Shown here: positions 27,267-36,860 of the stretch, one piece after another | How the letters are laid out: the number at the start of each line of letters is the position of its first letter | Numbering within the stretch: position 1 is the first letter of the stretch | Source: an uncultured Dehalococcoidia bacterium | GTDB taxonomy: Bacteria > Chloroflexota > Dehalococcoidia > Lucifugimonadales > CATOSD01 | Direction of reading: 5' to 3' | NCBI GenBank assembly: GCA_951812395.1 | Contig: CATOSD010000001.1 | Coordinates: 2,205,108 to 2,269,107 of the forward strand | DNA length: 64,000 nucleotides | Translations under genes and position numbers: made by a program | The notes under the pieces: model-generated | Seen by the model: the letters and a program-made list of their open reading frames with translations, nothing else | Database searches by the model: none | Told to the model about the DNA's origin: nothing

Positions 27267-28280
27267 TTACGGGCCGGGTCTTGGTAACTCCAGCATCAGT
27301 CCTTCGAGAGCCAGCCTCGGGTTGACGTTGCCTTCCAGACGGTCCAAGGTCTCGGCGATCGCTGCTATGGCGCCCGTCACCTGGTGCGGCGCGAGAGAGG
27401 CCGCCGCCGCGTCGATCTGCTCGCGGTAGTCGACGTTCGCGACCAGTTCCGGCGCGCCGCGGTTCGACATCATCACGTCGCGCCACCAGCCGAGCCACAA
27501 TGCGAGCCGGCTGACGGCGTCGGCCCGGTTTCGCGTGAAGCGAGTGGCGAGGCTTGATGCAAGATCGAATCTCTGCTCCAGCGTGCCAAATGTCGCGCCG
27601 AGCAGCTCCTCCAATTGTTCCGCGAGGGCTTCCAAGAGCGACGGGTCCGCGAGCGCATCGAGCGCCCAGCCGAGGCTGCCCCTCGATGCGAGAGCGATCC
27701 GCTCGGCCAGATCCGGCGTCGCGCCGTGCTCGTTCCGCAGTATCTCTTCGATAAGCGCGTGGCTCAACGGGCGAAGCTTCAGCACTGTGCACCTGGACAC
27801 GATGGTCTCGGGCAACAGTTCCGCGGCGGTTGCCAGCAGCACCAGAGTCACCTGCTCGGGCGGTTCTTCCAGCGTCTTGAGCAGGGCGTTCGCGGCCTGG
27901 TCACTTAGTAGTTCAGCGCTTTCGAAGATGAACACGCGGCCCGACCCTTCGAACGGCTTGAGGGAGGCCATCCTCTGGGCCTCTCTCACCTGGTCGATGC
28001 CGACGGCGATTCGCGTGCGCGTATCGTCGGCCTGCTGCTGTTCGAGGCCAACGACGTACACGTCGGCGTGCAGGCCGAGGGACACGCGCTGGCACTGGCG
28101 GCATTCCGCGCAGGGCCGGCACGGGCCAGTGCAGTTGAGGGCTCGGGCGATGTCCAGCGCGAGGGTGTGCTTGCCTACTCGCGGCGGGCCTGCCAGCAGG
28201 TAGGCGTGCGAGAGCCTGCCGTTCTGGACGGCCAGTGTCAGAGAGTCTATGGCCCTATTGTGACCGACGGTTTGCCACAT
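27267..28280 (-). CDS. holB: DNA polymerase III delta-prime subunit
   Basis: 337-residue AAA+ clamp-loader subunit. MWQTVGHNRAIDSLTLAVQ is the usual HolB/DnaX-type opening; SHAYLLAGPPRVGKHTLA is a Walker A-like loop (PRVGKH). A Cys-rich zinc module CTGPCRPCAECRQC follows, then VFIFESAELLSDQAANALLKTLEEPPEQV (Walker B-like and SRC region) with VSRCTVLKL. GTG/ATG starts at 28301 and 28298 would add 6-7 residues; 28280 best fits the family. It is followed by the small PSP1 gene, as holB-yaaT in Bacillus. tmk, the other usual neighbour, is 21 kb away. Confidence 0.92.
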   Translation of the reverse strand: MWQTVGHNRAIDSLTLAVQNGRLSHAYLLAGPPRVGKHTLALDIARALNCTGPCRPCAECRQCQRVSLGLHADVYVVGLEQQQADDTRTRIAVGIDQVREAQRMASLKPFEGSGRVFIFESAELLSDQAANALLKTLEEPPEQVTLVLLATAAELLPETIVSRCTVLKLRPLSHALIEEILRNEHGATPDLAERIALASRGSLGWALDALADPSLLEALAEQLEELLGATFGTLEQRFDLASSLATRFTRNRADAVSRLALWLGWWRDVMMSNRGAPELVANVDYREQIDAAAASLAPHQVTGAIAAIAETLDRLEGNVNPRLALEGLMLELPRPGP

Positions 28281-28299
28281 TCCTTGCCTGTTCAACATC

Positions 28300-28505
28300 A
28301 CCCCGTTTCAAGTACAGGGCAAGCTCCAATCATCTCCCATCGAGGGCTGAGAAGAGTAGACTTTGCGCACTTCTGCGGTTGTGGCCGAGCCATCACCGCC
28401 ATCATAAACCCTTCGGCAGGCTCGGGGCAGGCTCTTCCCCAATCGAGGGGGAAGGGACAATTCGGTAGGCTTGCACCCTATGCTAGCCCCTGTCAGCCCA
28501 TCAAG
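28300..28505. repeat. Composite intergenic repeat block between holB and the FtsX permease
   Basis: Contains CCCTTCGGCAGGCTCGGGGC (28409-28428) joined to GGCTCTTCCCC-AATCGA-GGGGGAAGG (28430-28455), and CCCATCAAGGGAGAGGAG (28498-28515). No gene is present in 28281-28515. Confidence 0.7.
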
Positions 28506-28515
28506 GGAGAGGAGA

Positions 28516-31500
28516 TTAGGCGTAGCGTAGCGCCTCGGCCGGGTAGATGCCGGCTGCCTGACGCGCCGGCACGAATGTCGTGAGCAGGGAGAAGACGTAC
28601 GCGAGCGCCACGATGACGCCAAGCTCGGCCCATGCGACGGCGAAAGTCAGACCGGGCACTTCTTCGGCTATTTCGTTCACGAGGTTTATGGAGATTAGCG
28701 TGCCAAGCCCGACGCCCAGCAATATGCCGAGCAGCGAGATGAACGATGATTCTATCAGGTAGCTGGCCAGGATCATACTACGGCGGTAGCCTATCGCCTT
28801 GAGGACGCCGATCTGCTGGCGACGCTCGACGACGGCGCGCAAGCTGATGACGCCCAACGCGGCTATGCCTACCAACAGGCCGGTTGCCATAAAGCCTTGC
28901 AGCAGGCGGTTGATGGCGATATTGGCCTCGCGCTGTTCGGCCAATTCGTCGGCGAGCACGGTCGTCTCCACGCCGTTCTCCAGAAAGGCGGCCTCGACGT
29001 CGCGGGCCACCGACTTGGCGTCCGCGCCAGGGGCCAGTTTCATGCGGTATGTGGTGAATGGAGCCGGCTCGCCGGCCAGTTGGTCCAGTATGGACTTGGA
29101 CGTCACCATGAGACCCTGCCGATCCGCCAGGGTGTCGAACACCCCTATTACGGTCACGTTGACGACGTTGCCTGTTCGTTCGTCTCGCATCTCTATTTCG
29201 GTCGCGGGCATATCGTCGTCATCGACGTAGAAGCCGTCCATTTTGAACTGCGGCCTACCTACCTGTCCAATTTGGCCGCCGCTGCGCGTGGGCACGACCG
29301 ACGGGTCTACTATGGCGAGATTGGGGTCGTTCCGGAGCGCGGCCCAAATCTCCTCGCTGGACTCGCCATACTCGCTGCTCATCAACTGGATGGTGTAGCC
29401 GCTCTGTTCCAGGTACTCGGCGTCCGCGCCCTGGACTCTGTAGCTCTTCCACTCCTGCGACTCAGCGCCCGGCTGTCGCGCCTCGACGGGCAGCGTGCTG
29501 TACGCACCTACCGCGACGACGTCGCCCGCCCGCTCGCCGAGCGACACCGACAGGCCGCCCCGAAAGTCCTCCACCGGCGTGTTGTAGTTGGCGACCGCGG
29601 AGACGTCCCAGCCGCCGGTCACGGAATCGACGTCCTCCAGCGCCAGGCCGAACGCCTGTGTCAGCGAGGACATGACTATGAGCGTGAATATGACGAGCGA
29701 CAGCATGGCCAGGGTAAGGCCCGTGCGAATCTTGGAGTAGAGAGCGTAGGCGATGGCGGTATTGATGGCGGGGCGCAGACGGGGGAACACTCCCAACGCC
29801 CAGGCGAGCGCGCCGGTAATGAGGTCGGCGTTGTAGATAACGGTCCACACGGCTGCCATGACCATGCACACGCCCGAAATCAGGAACATCTCGATGTTGG
29901 AGTTAAGCTCCGGCACTATGAAATCCAGCGAGTCGAAGGGGGTGGCCCAGAAGAGGATGAGCGTAATTCCAACGAAGGTGAAGGCGTTCTTGTCTTCCAG
30001 TTCTATGTTGACGGCCTGCTTTCGCAGCGACAACTGGCGCACCAGCTCGAAACCGCCCGCAACCAGGCTGAGTACGATTGTGTAGGACTGCGATTGGGTT
30101 ATCCCCACCACGAGCCAGAACAGGCACACGGCGGCTATGGCGGCGCCCGTGAAGTCGTTCTGCGCCCGCGCGCTCCAGTTCCGCCTCGTGAACAGGCCGC
30201 GCATCATCAAGCCTGTGCCGATTACCGCCGTGGTGACACCGATGGAGAACGGCGCGGCCTGTGTAATCCAGATGCCCAGCGCCACCAGTAGCGCGCCGAC
30301 GACAAAGGTGAGCCAGCCGTTCATGAGCGCGGCGGCGCAAATCCTGCCCAGGGTCCAGGCCACGTCCACCAGCCAGATGGGGAAGGCGACCACCCACAGG
30401 ATGGCTAACGCGAGGCGGCCCAGCGCGGCCCACCGGTTGCCGGAGCGCAGGTTGAAGTACGCCGCCCCCAGGAAGAACACTGGCCGGCCGACCGAGCGCA
30501 GCAGCATACGCAGGCGCGACTCGGCCTGGGACGACTGGAGCACCTCCGGCAGGTCGCGAATTGCGGCCACGATGTTCAGGCGGCTTGCGCGGTAGGAAGA
30601 CAAGACGACGGTGGCGAAGGTGAGCACGACGCCCAGGCTGTAGGAGATGATGAAGCTGCGCAGGGTGTAGCTTGGCGCAAGCTCAAAGCCGTCCGAGTTG
30701 TCTGCGAAGATGCCGGCCATTATCGCCACCATGAGCAGGCCGACGCCAATGCCGAGCAGCGCGCCCACCAGCGCGGACACGAGGTCGTAGGCCATCCCCT
30801 CGTACACGAACGATTGCACGAGGTGGCGGCGTTTCATGCCCACCGCGCGGGCTATGCCCATCTCCGGCTTGCGTTCGGCGGCCAGCATCACGAAGATGAG
30901 GAATATCAGCATGACGCCCGCGATGACCGAGAAGCTGCCGAAAATCACAAATATGGACGTTATGGCGTTTGAAATCAGGTCGGCCAACTCTAGAAACTGA
31001 GCCTTGACGGGGCTGACGGTGAGCGAGTTGAGCTGGGAGAACAGCCCGAACGCCTGGAACGCGGCCTGCTGGCCCTTTGTCTGTTCGACGGCGAGCATCA
31101 GTTGCGCGGCCACGCTCTGATCCGCCATCAGCGACACCAGTTCGGGCGTGGCTTGGCCCTCGCGCAACAGGTCGGCAGTCTCTCCCAGGTCTGCCTTCAG
31201 GGAGTCCTGCCCGGTGTCCTCCGCGGCGGCTGACACCGCGTCGAGTATGGCGGGGTCGGATAGCAGCGCGACGAGGCTGGCGGCGACTTCCCGGTCTGTC
31301 AGCAGGTCGCGGAGCCGCTCGGTCACATCGTCGCTGAGTTCCGCGCCCTCTTCTCCGTCGCCGCGGTTGGAGACGAGAACGGAGTTGATTTGGCCGGACT
31401 TGCCGAACATGCGCTGTGCGGCGTCCAGGGTGAGCAACGCCGTCGGCTCCCGGCCCGCCAGCCCGCCGTCCGCAACCACGCGGATCACACGCAGCGGCTC

Positions 31501-32139
31501 CTCGCCGTCCTCAGTGTAGAAGACGATTGTATCGCCGGCAGCCGCGTCCAGTTCGTCGGCAGCCTCTTCGTTGATGAAGGTCTCGCCCTCGCCTAGCTCT
31601 TCGAGGCGCGCTTCGTCACCATCCGTGTCGAGGATGGGGCCGAACACGCCGAGCCTGGCCGGGTCGACGGCGGCAATCTGCATGTCGCCCGCGCTCTGGC
31701 GGGTTTCGGGATTGACGGCGGGGAGGCCCTCGGCAATCAGGGGGGCCATGCCGTCGATGTCGGCGTCCGAGGCGGTGTCGGCGGCCAGCGTGTCGAATTG
31801 CTCGATAGGGAAGTATGGGTCACCGCGCAAGTCCGAGGGGCCATCGCTCATGGACAGAACCTCGTCAATCTCGCCCAGTCCCTCCACCACGCTGTTGCGA
31901 ATGCTGTGATAGATGGTGTCGCCGGTGCCGAGAGCGGCCGAGATGATTAGCGTACTGAGCATGAGGCCGACAACGATGAGGGCGGTCTGCGCGGGGCGCC
32001 TGGGCAGGTTCCTGACGCCGATCTTGAACATTACGCGGTTGAGCAAGGCGGTAAAGGCTAGCGCGACCAGTATGCCGACCATCGCGGCAAGCACTACGAA
32101 CATGAGAACGTCGGTATCTATGCCGAACAGGGTCTGCAA
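28516..32139 (-). CDS. Giant FtsX/MacB-type ABC permease without a neighbouring ATPase
   Basis: 1207-residue membrane protein. An N-terminal helix (LMFVVLAAMVGILVALAFTALL) is followed by a MacB-like extracytoplasmic region (residues ~60-400), a first FtsX core (MLIFLIFVMLAAERKPEMGIARAVG, ~430-560), several extra helices in the middle (~570-790), a second periplasmic region, and a C-terminal FtsX core (RRQQIGVLKAIGYRRSMI). The two ERKPEMG/ERRQQIG turns are the coupling motifs of the ABC3/FtsX fold. The start is TTG with AGGAGG 8 bases upstream. No ATPase gene is within 18 kb; it could use one from 50.3-52 kb. MacB-like proteins move lipoproteins, peptides or envelope factors; the cargo is unknown. 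Confidence 0.88.
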   Translation of the reverse strand: MQTLFGIDTDVLMFVVLAAMVGILVALAFTALLNRVMFKIGVRNLPRRPAQTALIVVGLMLSTLIISAALGTGDTIYHSIRNSVVEGLGEIDEVLSMSDGPSDLRGDPYFPIEQFDTLAADTASDADIDGMAPLIAEGLPAVNPETRQSAGDMQIAAVDPARLGVFGPILDTDGDEARLEELGEGETFINEEAADELDAAAGDTIVFYTEDGEEPLRVIRVVADGGLAGREPTALLTLDAAQRMFGKSGQINSVLVSNRGDGEEGAELSDDVTERLRDLLTDREVAASLVALLSDPAILDAVSAAAEDTGQDSLKADLGETADLLREGQATPELVSLMADQSVAAQLMLAVEQTKGQQAAFQAFGLFSQLNSLTVSPVKAQFLELADLISNAITSIFVIFGSFSVIAGVMLIFLIFVMLAAERKPEMGIARAVGMKRRHLVQSFVYEGMAYDLVSALVGALLGIGVGLLMVAIMAGIFADNSDGFELAPSYTLRSFIISYSLGVVLTFATVVLSSYRASRLNIVAAIRDLPEVLQSSQAESRLRMLLRSVGRPVFFLGAAYFNLRSGNRWAALGRLALAILWVVAFPIWLVDVAWTLGRICAAALMNGWLTFVVGALLVALGIWITQAAPFSIGVTTAVIGTGLMMRGLFTRRNWSARAQNDFTGAAIAAVCLFWLVVGITQSQSYTIVLSLVAGGFELVRQLSLRKQAVNIELEDKNAFTFVGITLILFWATPFDSLDFIVPELNSNIEMFLISGVCMVMAAVWTVIYNADLITGALAWALGVFPRLRPAINTAIAYALYSKIRTGLTLAMLSLVIFTLIVMSSLTQAFGLALEDVDSVTGGWDVSAVANYNTPVEDFRGGLSVSLGERAGDVVAVGAYSTLPVEARQPGAESQEWKSYRVQGADAEYLEQSGYTIQLMSSEYGESSEEIWAALRNDPNLAIVDPSVVPTRSGGQIGQVGRPQFKMDGFYVDDDDMPATEIEMRDERTGNVVNVTVIGVFDTLADRQGLMVTSKSILDQLAGEPAPFTTYRMKLAPGADAKSVARDVEAAFLENGVETTVLADELAEQREANIAINRLLQGFMATGLLVGIAALGVISLRAVVERRQQIGVLKAIGYRRSMILASYLIESSFISLLGILLGVGLGTLISINLVNEIAEEVPGLTFAVAWAELGVIVALAYVFSLLTTFVPARQAAGIYPAEALRYA

Positions 32140-32264
32140 GTAAGGGCCCTCCTGGCCGCAGGTGTGGCATCCGCGGCGGGTGTATCAAAGTGAGCGAACA
32201 TGGTATCAGAGAAGCGGCGCGCGTGACACTGGCGCTCGGCTCAGTTACTCTCTGAAGATTGGTG

Positions 32265-32270
32265 TATAAT
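32265..32270 (+). promoter_or_regulatory. Possible -10 element upstream of htpX
   Basis: A perfect TATAAT at 32265-32270 with no convincing -35. It is 186 bases before the htpX start and is followed by a repeat block, so the assignment is weak. Confidence 0.3.
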
Positions 32271-32311
32271 TCTGAGTAATGCGCATGGGCGCGGGTCGGA
32301 GAGAACTTTCA

Positions 32312-32375
32312 CAATTCCATCGCTTCGGCAGGCTCAGGGCGGGCACTAACCTTTCCCGGTTGAGGGGGAAGGAAT
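32312..32375. repeat. Composite intergenic repeat before htpX
   Basis: GCTTCGGCAGGCTCAGGGCG (32323-32342) followed by CTTTCCCGGTTGAGGGGGAAGG, the same two-part order as at 28409-28455. The remainder of 32140-32455 shows no gene. Confidence 0.6.
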
Positions 32376-32455
32376 TGGTAGCCGGCCCGCCCTCCGCGTA
32401 CCGGATCGGGGGCCGGACTGGCGGTTGTGAATTGGTTTCCAACAGGGGGTGCGGG

Positions 32456-33388
32456 ATGAGGCAACACGGCTACGGTAGGGACACCGAGCTGACCTTCCGT
32501 ATGATGTTCACGGTTCTAATGCTCGGCTGCCTGTACATAGCCTTCATTGGCCTTCTGCTGTTCGCGGGTGTGCCCTGGTTCTTCGTGCTGGCGATATCGA
32601 TCGGTATGGCCGCGCTCCAGTACTACTCGTCGGACAAGCTGGTGCTGATGGCAACGGGCGCCAGGATCGTCAAGCGGGTGGAGGAGCCGCGCCTCCACGC
32701 GATGGTGGAGCGGCTCGCCACCATCGCGGACATGCCCAAGCCCAAGCATATCGCGGTGATGGACACCCCCGTGCCGAACGCGTTCGCGACGGGCCGCAAC
32801 CCTAGCAACGCCGTCGTGGCTGTAACGACGGGGCTGATTGGCCGGCTGACCGACCGCGAGCTGGAGGCGGTGCTGGCACACGAGATGGCTCACGTGAAGA
32901 ACCGCGACGTGGCGGTGCTGACTTGGGCGAGTATCATCGTGATAGCGGCGGGATTCCTGATGCAGATGCTGTTCTGGGTCAGCCTCTTCGGCGGCTTCGG
33001 CGGTCGGGACAGCAACAACCGCGACGCGGGGCAGTTCATGCTCGTTATGCTGGCGGTGTACGTTGGCACGATACTGGTATACTTCCTGAGCCAGCTTCTC
33101 ATCCTGTCGCTGTCGAGGTACAGGGAGTTCGCGGCAGACAGAGGAGGCGCCGTGATGACCGGAGCGCCCCTTCAGCTTGCATCGGCGCTGGCCAAGATTA
33201 GCGACGACATGTACCGTATCCCCGAAAAGGACCTGCGCAAGGTGGAGCACGCCAACGCCTTCTTCATCATACCGAAACTCAAGCAGAGTGGAGGAGCTTC
33301 GCTCTTCGCAAGCCATCCGCCGGTCGAGGCGCGAATCGAGCGTCTGCGGGACATGCAGCGACAGATGGAGCAGGGACTGCGAGGATAG
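32456..33388 (+). CDS. htpX: HtpX-like membrane zinc protease
   Basis: 310-residue M48B protease that degrades misfolded membrane proteins. There are two N-terminal helices (residues ~15-55), then zinc motif HEMAH at 142-146 (AVLAHEMAHVKNRD), two more helices including FLMQMLFWVSLFGGF and VYVGTILVYFLSQLLIL, and the third zinc ligand Glu in SRYREFAADRGGAVMTG. The C-terminal FASHPPVEARIERLR is the family ending. GGGGGTGCGGG precedes the ATG. pspAB follows after 3 bases, as in other HtpX-PspAB loci, pointing to membrane stress duty. Confidence 0.95.
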   Translation: MRQHGYGRDTELTFRMMFTVLMLGCLYIAFIGLLLFAGVPWFFVLAISIGMAALQYYSSDKLVLMATGARIVKRVEEPRLHAMVERLATIADMPKPKHIAVMDTPVPNAFATGRNPSNAVVAVTTGLIGRLTDRELEAVLAHEMAHVKNRDVAVLTWASIIVIAAGFLMQMLFWVSLFGGFGGRDSNNRDAGQFMLVMLAVYVGTILVYFLSQLLILSLSRYREFAADRGGAVMTGAPLQLASALAKISDDMYRIPEKDLRKVEHANAFFIIPKLKQSGGASLFASHPPVEARIERLRDMQRQMEQGLRG

Positions 33389-33391
33389 ACT

Positions 33392-33961
33392 ATGGGATTT
33401 CTTGACGCGCTTCTGGGTCGCAACAAGCTGCGCAAGCCCAGCCGGGAACAGTACTTCGCTGTCGTGACCGCGGGCGCGTCGCTGGAGGAGCGCAGCGACC
33501 TCAGACTGACCGACCGGGCGGGCCTCGTCTTCAACCCGGTGGAGACCAGTTTTTTCGATAACCTCGAGCAGGAGATTCACGACATATTGGAGCTAAGCAA
33601 AAGATCGACCGGCGCCAAGTTCGAAGTCTTGGACGACAACTATGGCACAAAGTGGGTAGCTCTGCAGGACGAGGACTTCGAAGACCTGGCCACAACGCTT
33701 CACCTCGTGGGAGAGACAATAACCGAACACGGCTTCGGCGATCGCCTATTGGCGGCGGTGTTCGGGCTGGAGTACGACGATAAACAGGCCTACTGGATAT
33801 ACAACGTTAAGAGGGGAAGCTTCTATCCGCTGGTGCTGTCGGCGCCGGAGAGCCGAGACAACGCGGCCGAGATGCGGCTGGGGGCGGTGATGGAGCAAGA
33901 GAATATGCCGGTGGAGCGGAGCCTGGAGTACTGGTACTCGTTGTGGGGGATTCCGTTCTGA
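33392..33961 (+). CDS. pspAB: PspA-associated protein PspAB
   Basis: 189-residue soluble protein that begins MGFLDALLGRNKLRKPSREQ and contains DRAGLVFNPVETSFFDNLEQ and YGTKWVALQDEDFEDLATTLH, ending LEYWYSLWGIPF. This matches the PspAB family seen with PspA and HtpX in actinobacteria and archaea; exact biochemistry is unknown. The tight spacing to htpX implies an operon for envelope-stress response. No pspA or pspAA gene is visible nearby, so PspA, if present, lies elsewhere. Confidence 0.85.
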   Translation: MGFLDALLGRNKLRKPSREQYFAVVTAGASLEERSDLRLTDRAGLVFNPVETSFFDNLEQEIHDILELSKRSTGAKFEVLDDNYGTKWVALQDEDFEDLATTLHLVGETITEHGFGDRLLAAVFGLEYDDKQAYWIYNVKRGSFYPLVLSAPESRDNAAEMRLGAVMEQENMPVERSLEYWYSLWGIPF

Positions 33962-33992
33962 TGTTCGCCCGACGAGTGAGCCCGGGGACGCC

Positions 33993-34706
33993 GTGAAGGG
34001 TTCCCAGCGGCCGGCCGACCCCGGAACTGAACGGCTGATGCCGTTCGCGGTGCGCCGGCTGGTCGTGGAGGACGCGGCGCAGGCGTCCGAGATAGAGCGC
34101 GACGCCTTTCCGGAGATGTTCCCCCCCACTTCCTTCGCCCGCGAACTGGGCAACAGGGTGGCGCGCTACCTGGTTGCCTGGCGACGGGAGGAGGTCGAGA
34201 GTGACGACGCCCCCAATCCGTACGCCGAACCTGACCCGGGCGGCGATGGCGCGGGCGTCGGCGTGCGGCGGTTCATCCGCAACGCCAGGGGGCTGTTGCC
34301 CTGGCGGACCACCGCGTGGGAACCGGGCCAGCAGTTCCTGGCGGGCTTTCTGGGCATCTGGCAGGTGATAGACGAAGCTCACATCATTTCGGTCGGCGTG
34401 CGCTCAGGCTATCGAGGATTGGGCGTGGGCGAGCTGTTGCTCATTTCGGCCATCGAGCAGGCCCGGGAGCACAACGCGGACCGCCTGACGTTGGAGGTGC
34501 GGGTGTCCAACTACGTCGCTCAGAATCTGTACACCAAGTACGGCTTCAGTAAGCGGGGCTTGCGCAAGGCTTACTACGCAGATAACCGCGAGGATGCCTA
34601 CATCATGACGACCGGCTCGATACGCGCGCATTCGTACGCCGAGGAGTTTCGACAATTGGTCGCCGAGCACGAGCAGCGGTGGGGCCGCGCCTGCCGGGAC
34701 TGGTAA
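33993..34706 (+). CDS. rimI: GNAT acetyltransferase, RimI-like (ribosomal protein S18-alanine N-acetyltransferase)
   Basis: 237 residues with a GNAT core. FAVRRLVVEDAAQASEIERDAF opens the fold, IISVGVRSGYRGLGVGELLL carries the acetyl-CoA pyrophosphate loop (R-G-x-G-x-G), and LTLEVRVSNYVAQNLYTKYGF with RKAYYADNREDAYIM is the RimI-specific Asn/Tyr pattern. Compared with RimI (~150 residues) it has an acidic/Gly/Pro insertion (residues ~68-110) and a C-terminal extension, so the symbol is approximate. The GTG at 33993 is used; an ATG at 34038 would remove 15 poorly conserved residues. Confidence 0.75.
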   Translation: MKGSQRPADPGTERLMPFAVRRLVVEDAAQASEIERDAFPEMFPPTSFARELGNRVARYLVAWRREEVESDDAPNPYAEPDPGGDGAGVGVRRFIRNARGLLPWRTTAWEPGQQFLAGFLGIWQVIDEAHIISVGVRSGYRGLGVGELLLISAIEQAREHNADRLTLEVRVSNYVAQNLYTKYGFSKRGLRKAYYADNREDAYIMTTGSIRAHSYAEEFRQLVAEHEQRWGRACRDW

Positions 34707-34744
34707 GGGGCGCCGCAGGGAACCGGGTCGGGGGCCGGAACGGA

Positions 34745-36751
34745 TTAGAGCGGGAGCGGCAGCGGCGTCGGCGAGGGCGGGCTGAGCTGCCACTGCCACT
34801 CGATGCCTTCGTTGCGCAGAGGCTTTATGACGGCCCTGCGCTCGAGGACGTGAAGAACATACTGCAGCAGGTCTTCGGCGCAGCGGTCGCAGTAGTCGTA
34901 CTGGTTGACCAGGCGGTTGAAGATAGCGCGCCGCTTGCGCGCCCACTCGACCTTTTCGCGCTCTCGGCGCGGCTCCGTGAGCGTGTCCTGAAGCTTCTTT
35001 TCGTTGGGGAACAGCCGCTTTTCGATGGCCAGGGCTACGCGCGGCTCGCTGGTGTAGTGGTAGGCCAGTTCCCGCTCGTCCCAGGACCTGAAGAGCCGGA
35101 AGATCTCGTGACGGAAGTTGTTCTTGGCCCGTTCCTGCACGTCGGCGTGGCGCTCCATCTCCCGCATCAGTTGCTCATTCACTTCTCGGCTCTCGCCCGT
35201 GTTCTCGTCGAACACGCGGCCGCCGGTGCAGTAGGCGGTCACATTAGCAACGTAGTCCAGCAGCAGACGGGCGGCGGTGTTCTCGAAGTCTTCTTCGAAC
35301 GCCTTCTGCACGTCCTTCTTAGCCCGCTCGCTGTAATCGTCGACCGTGTCGGTGAGAATCCGGATGTAGCGGTCTCGCTCTTCCTGGTCGATGCTGATGT
35401 TTTCGAACCTGCCCTGCCACAAGCTGTCCAGCGCGGCGAGAGGAGTGATGCAGGTGACATCCTGTGGGTTGGCCGCCGAGCTGAGGCGGTTCATAACGAA
35501 CCGGGGTGAGATGCCATTCATGCCCTCGTTGGTATGTTGGCGCTTGAGTTGCTTCACGTACTCCTCGCTGCCGCGGTCGTTGTACAGCTTCATCTTTTCT
35601 GGCAGCGAAAGGCCCGAGCCGAAAGGCGCCGACTCGAGGCGGGAGAGCACGGCGAACACGCTCATGATGGGCAGGGTCAGTGGCGGCACGTGCGTGCCAG
35701 TCAGGCCGCTTCTCTCGAGCATCTTTTCGTACACGCGTACTTCGTCGTCTACCCTGAGGTTGTAGGGAATCTGGATGGCGATGATCCTGTCCCTGAGCGC
35801 CTCTGAGGACTCGTTCTTGAGGAAGCTGTTGTAGTCGCCCTCGTTGGAGTGGGCGATAATGGCCTCGTCGGCGTAGACGGATCCGAAGCGCTCAAGCTTG
35901 ATAAGTTGCTCCTGCGCCAGGCTCAGCAGCGTGGTTAGCAGGTGGAAGTCGCCCTTGAATATCTCGACGAATTCCATGATGCCCCGGTTGGCAACGTTCA
36001 ACTCGCCGTCCATGCGGTAGGTCTTGCCGGCCACTTCGTGGCGCTCGCCCTCGAGCTGGCTGGGGTCCATACTACCGACCAGGAGCGAGGCGTCGGTGGG
36101 GTTGGGGTCGGTGGCCAGGTAATAGCCGATGCCAACGGCCTCCTGCTCCGAGAACACCACTCGTGTGACTGGAACGTCGGAGATCTTGCCCTGGTAGAGC
36201 GTGCGCACCCTGTATCGGCACCTGGGACAGAGGTCTCCCTCGACGTAGATGCCGTGGTCACGTAGCAGCCTGGGCCTGAGCTGGTGGGGTATCAGGTGGA
36301 GCGGCTCCTCCTGCATGGGGCAGCCCTTGATGGCGAACACTGCGCCATTGTCGGTGCGCGTGTAGCTCTCGAGGGCCTGCTTGATGAGCGCGACGACGGA
36401 CGACTTGCCGCCGGCGGGCGGGCCGACGAACAACAGGATGCGCTTGCGGATTTCGAGGCGGCGAGAGGACGACTCGAAGTGCTGGACGATTCTCGCCAGC
36501 GTATCGTCGAGACCGAACATCTCGTCCGCAAACAGCCTGTAGATGGGGTCGCCGCTGGGGGACTCGTCGACGCCCTTGGCGACAATGGCGTCGTACACCA
36601 GTTTGTGGGACAGGCGGGAGACGGAGGGGTTGTCCATGACCATCTCCAGGTAGTCCGCAAACGTACCGTCCCAGTCGAACCTGCCGAACTCGCGCTCAGC
36701 ATCGTTAAGCAGCCCCAATGCGGTGTCGCTGATTTCTTTGCCAATAGTCAT
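34745..36751 (-). CDS. prkA: PrkA-family serine protein kinase / AAA+ protein
   Basis: 668 residues, full length for PrkA. The AAA-PrkA domain has Walker A GPPAGGKSS (110-118), then a metal-binding-type CPRCRYR and EAVGIGYYLATDPN. NRGIMEFVEIFKGDFHLLTTLLSLAQE and DEAIIAHSNEGDYNSFL are strongly conserved PrkA blocks. The kinase-like C-terminal domain includes ISPRFVMNRLSSA and YVANVTAYCTGG. PrkA governs starvation and sporulation responses in other bacteria, usually with yhbH and spoVR, neither of which is adjacent here. The upstream neighbours are a membrane protein and a coiled-coil protein, possibly in the same transcript. Confidence 0.95.
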   Translation of the reverse strand: MTIGKEISDTALGLLNDAEREFGRFDWDGTFADYLEMVMDNPSVSRLSHKLVYDAIVAKGVDESPSGDPIYRLFADEMFGLDDTLARIVQHFESSSRRLEIRKRILLFVGPPAGGKSSVVALIKQALESYTRTDNGAVFAIKGCPMQEEPLHLIPHQLRPRLLRDHGIYVEGDLCPRCRYRVRTLYQGKISDVPVTRVVFSEQEAVGIGYYLATDPNPTDASLLVGSMDPSQLEGERHEVAGKTYRMDGELNVANRGIMEFVEIFKGDFHLLTTLLSLAQEQLIKLERFGSVYADEAIIAHSNEGDYNSFLKNESSEALRDRIIAIQIPYNLRVDDEVRVYEKMLERSGLTGTHVPPLTLPIMSVFAVLSRLESAPFGSGLSLPEKMKLYNDRGSEEYVKQLKRQHTNEGMNGISPRFVMNRLSSAANPQDVTCITPLAALDSLWQGRFENISIDQEERDRYIRILTDTVDDYSERAKKDVQKAFEEDFENTAARLLLDYVANVTAYCTGGRVFDENTGESREVNEQLMREMERHADVQERAKNNFRHEIFRLFRSWDERELAYHYTSEPRVALAIEKRLFPNEKKLQDTLTEPRREREKVEWARKRRAIFNRLVNQYDYCDRCAEDLLQYVLHVLERRAVIKPLRNEGIEWQWQLSPPSPTPLPLPL

Positions 36752-36860
36752 GTCATTTCCCCGAGTTCGGGTTGGGACGCCGCGAAAGGGCGTCCCACCG
36801 CTGGGCGGTTTTCGACGCGCGTCCGCTGTGAGCGCGCCTCGGGACGCAGAGCCCGTTGTG

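Noticed and set aside
32516-33580. 354-codon minus-strand frame over htpX-pspAB
   Set aside because: Shadow of two clearly recognised plus-strand genes; His/Arg-rich composition typical of antisense frames.
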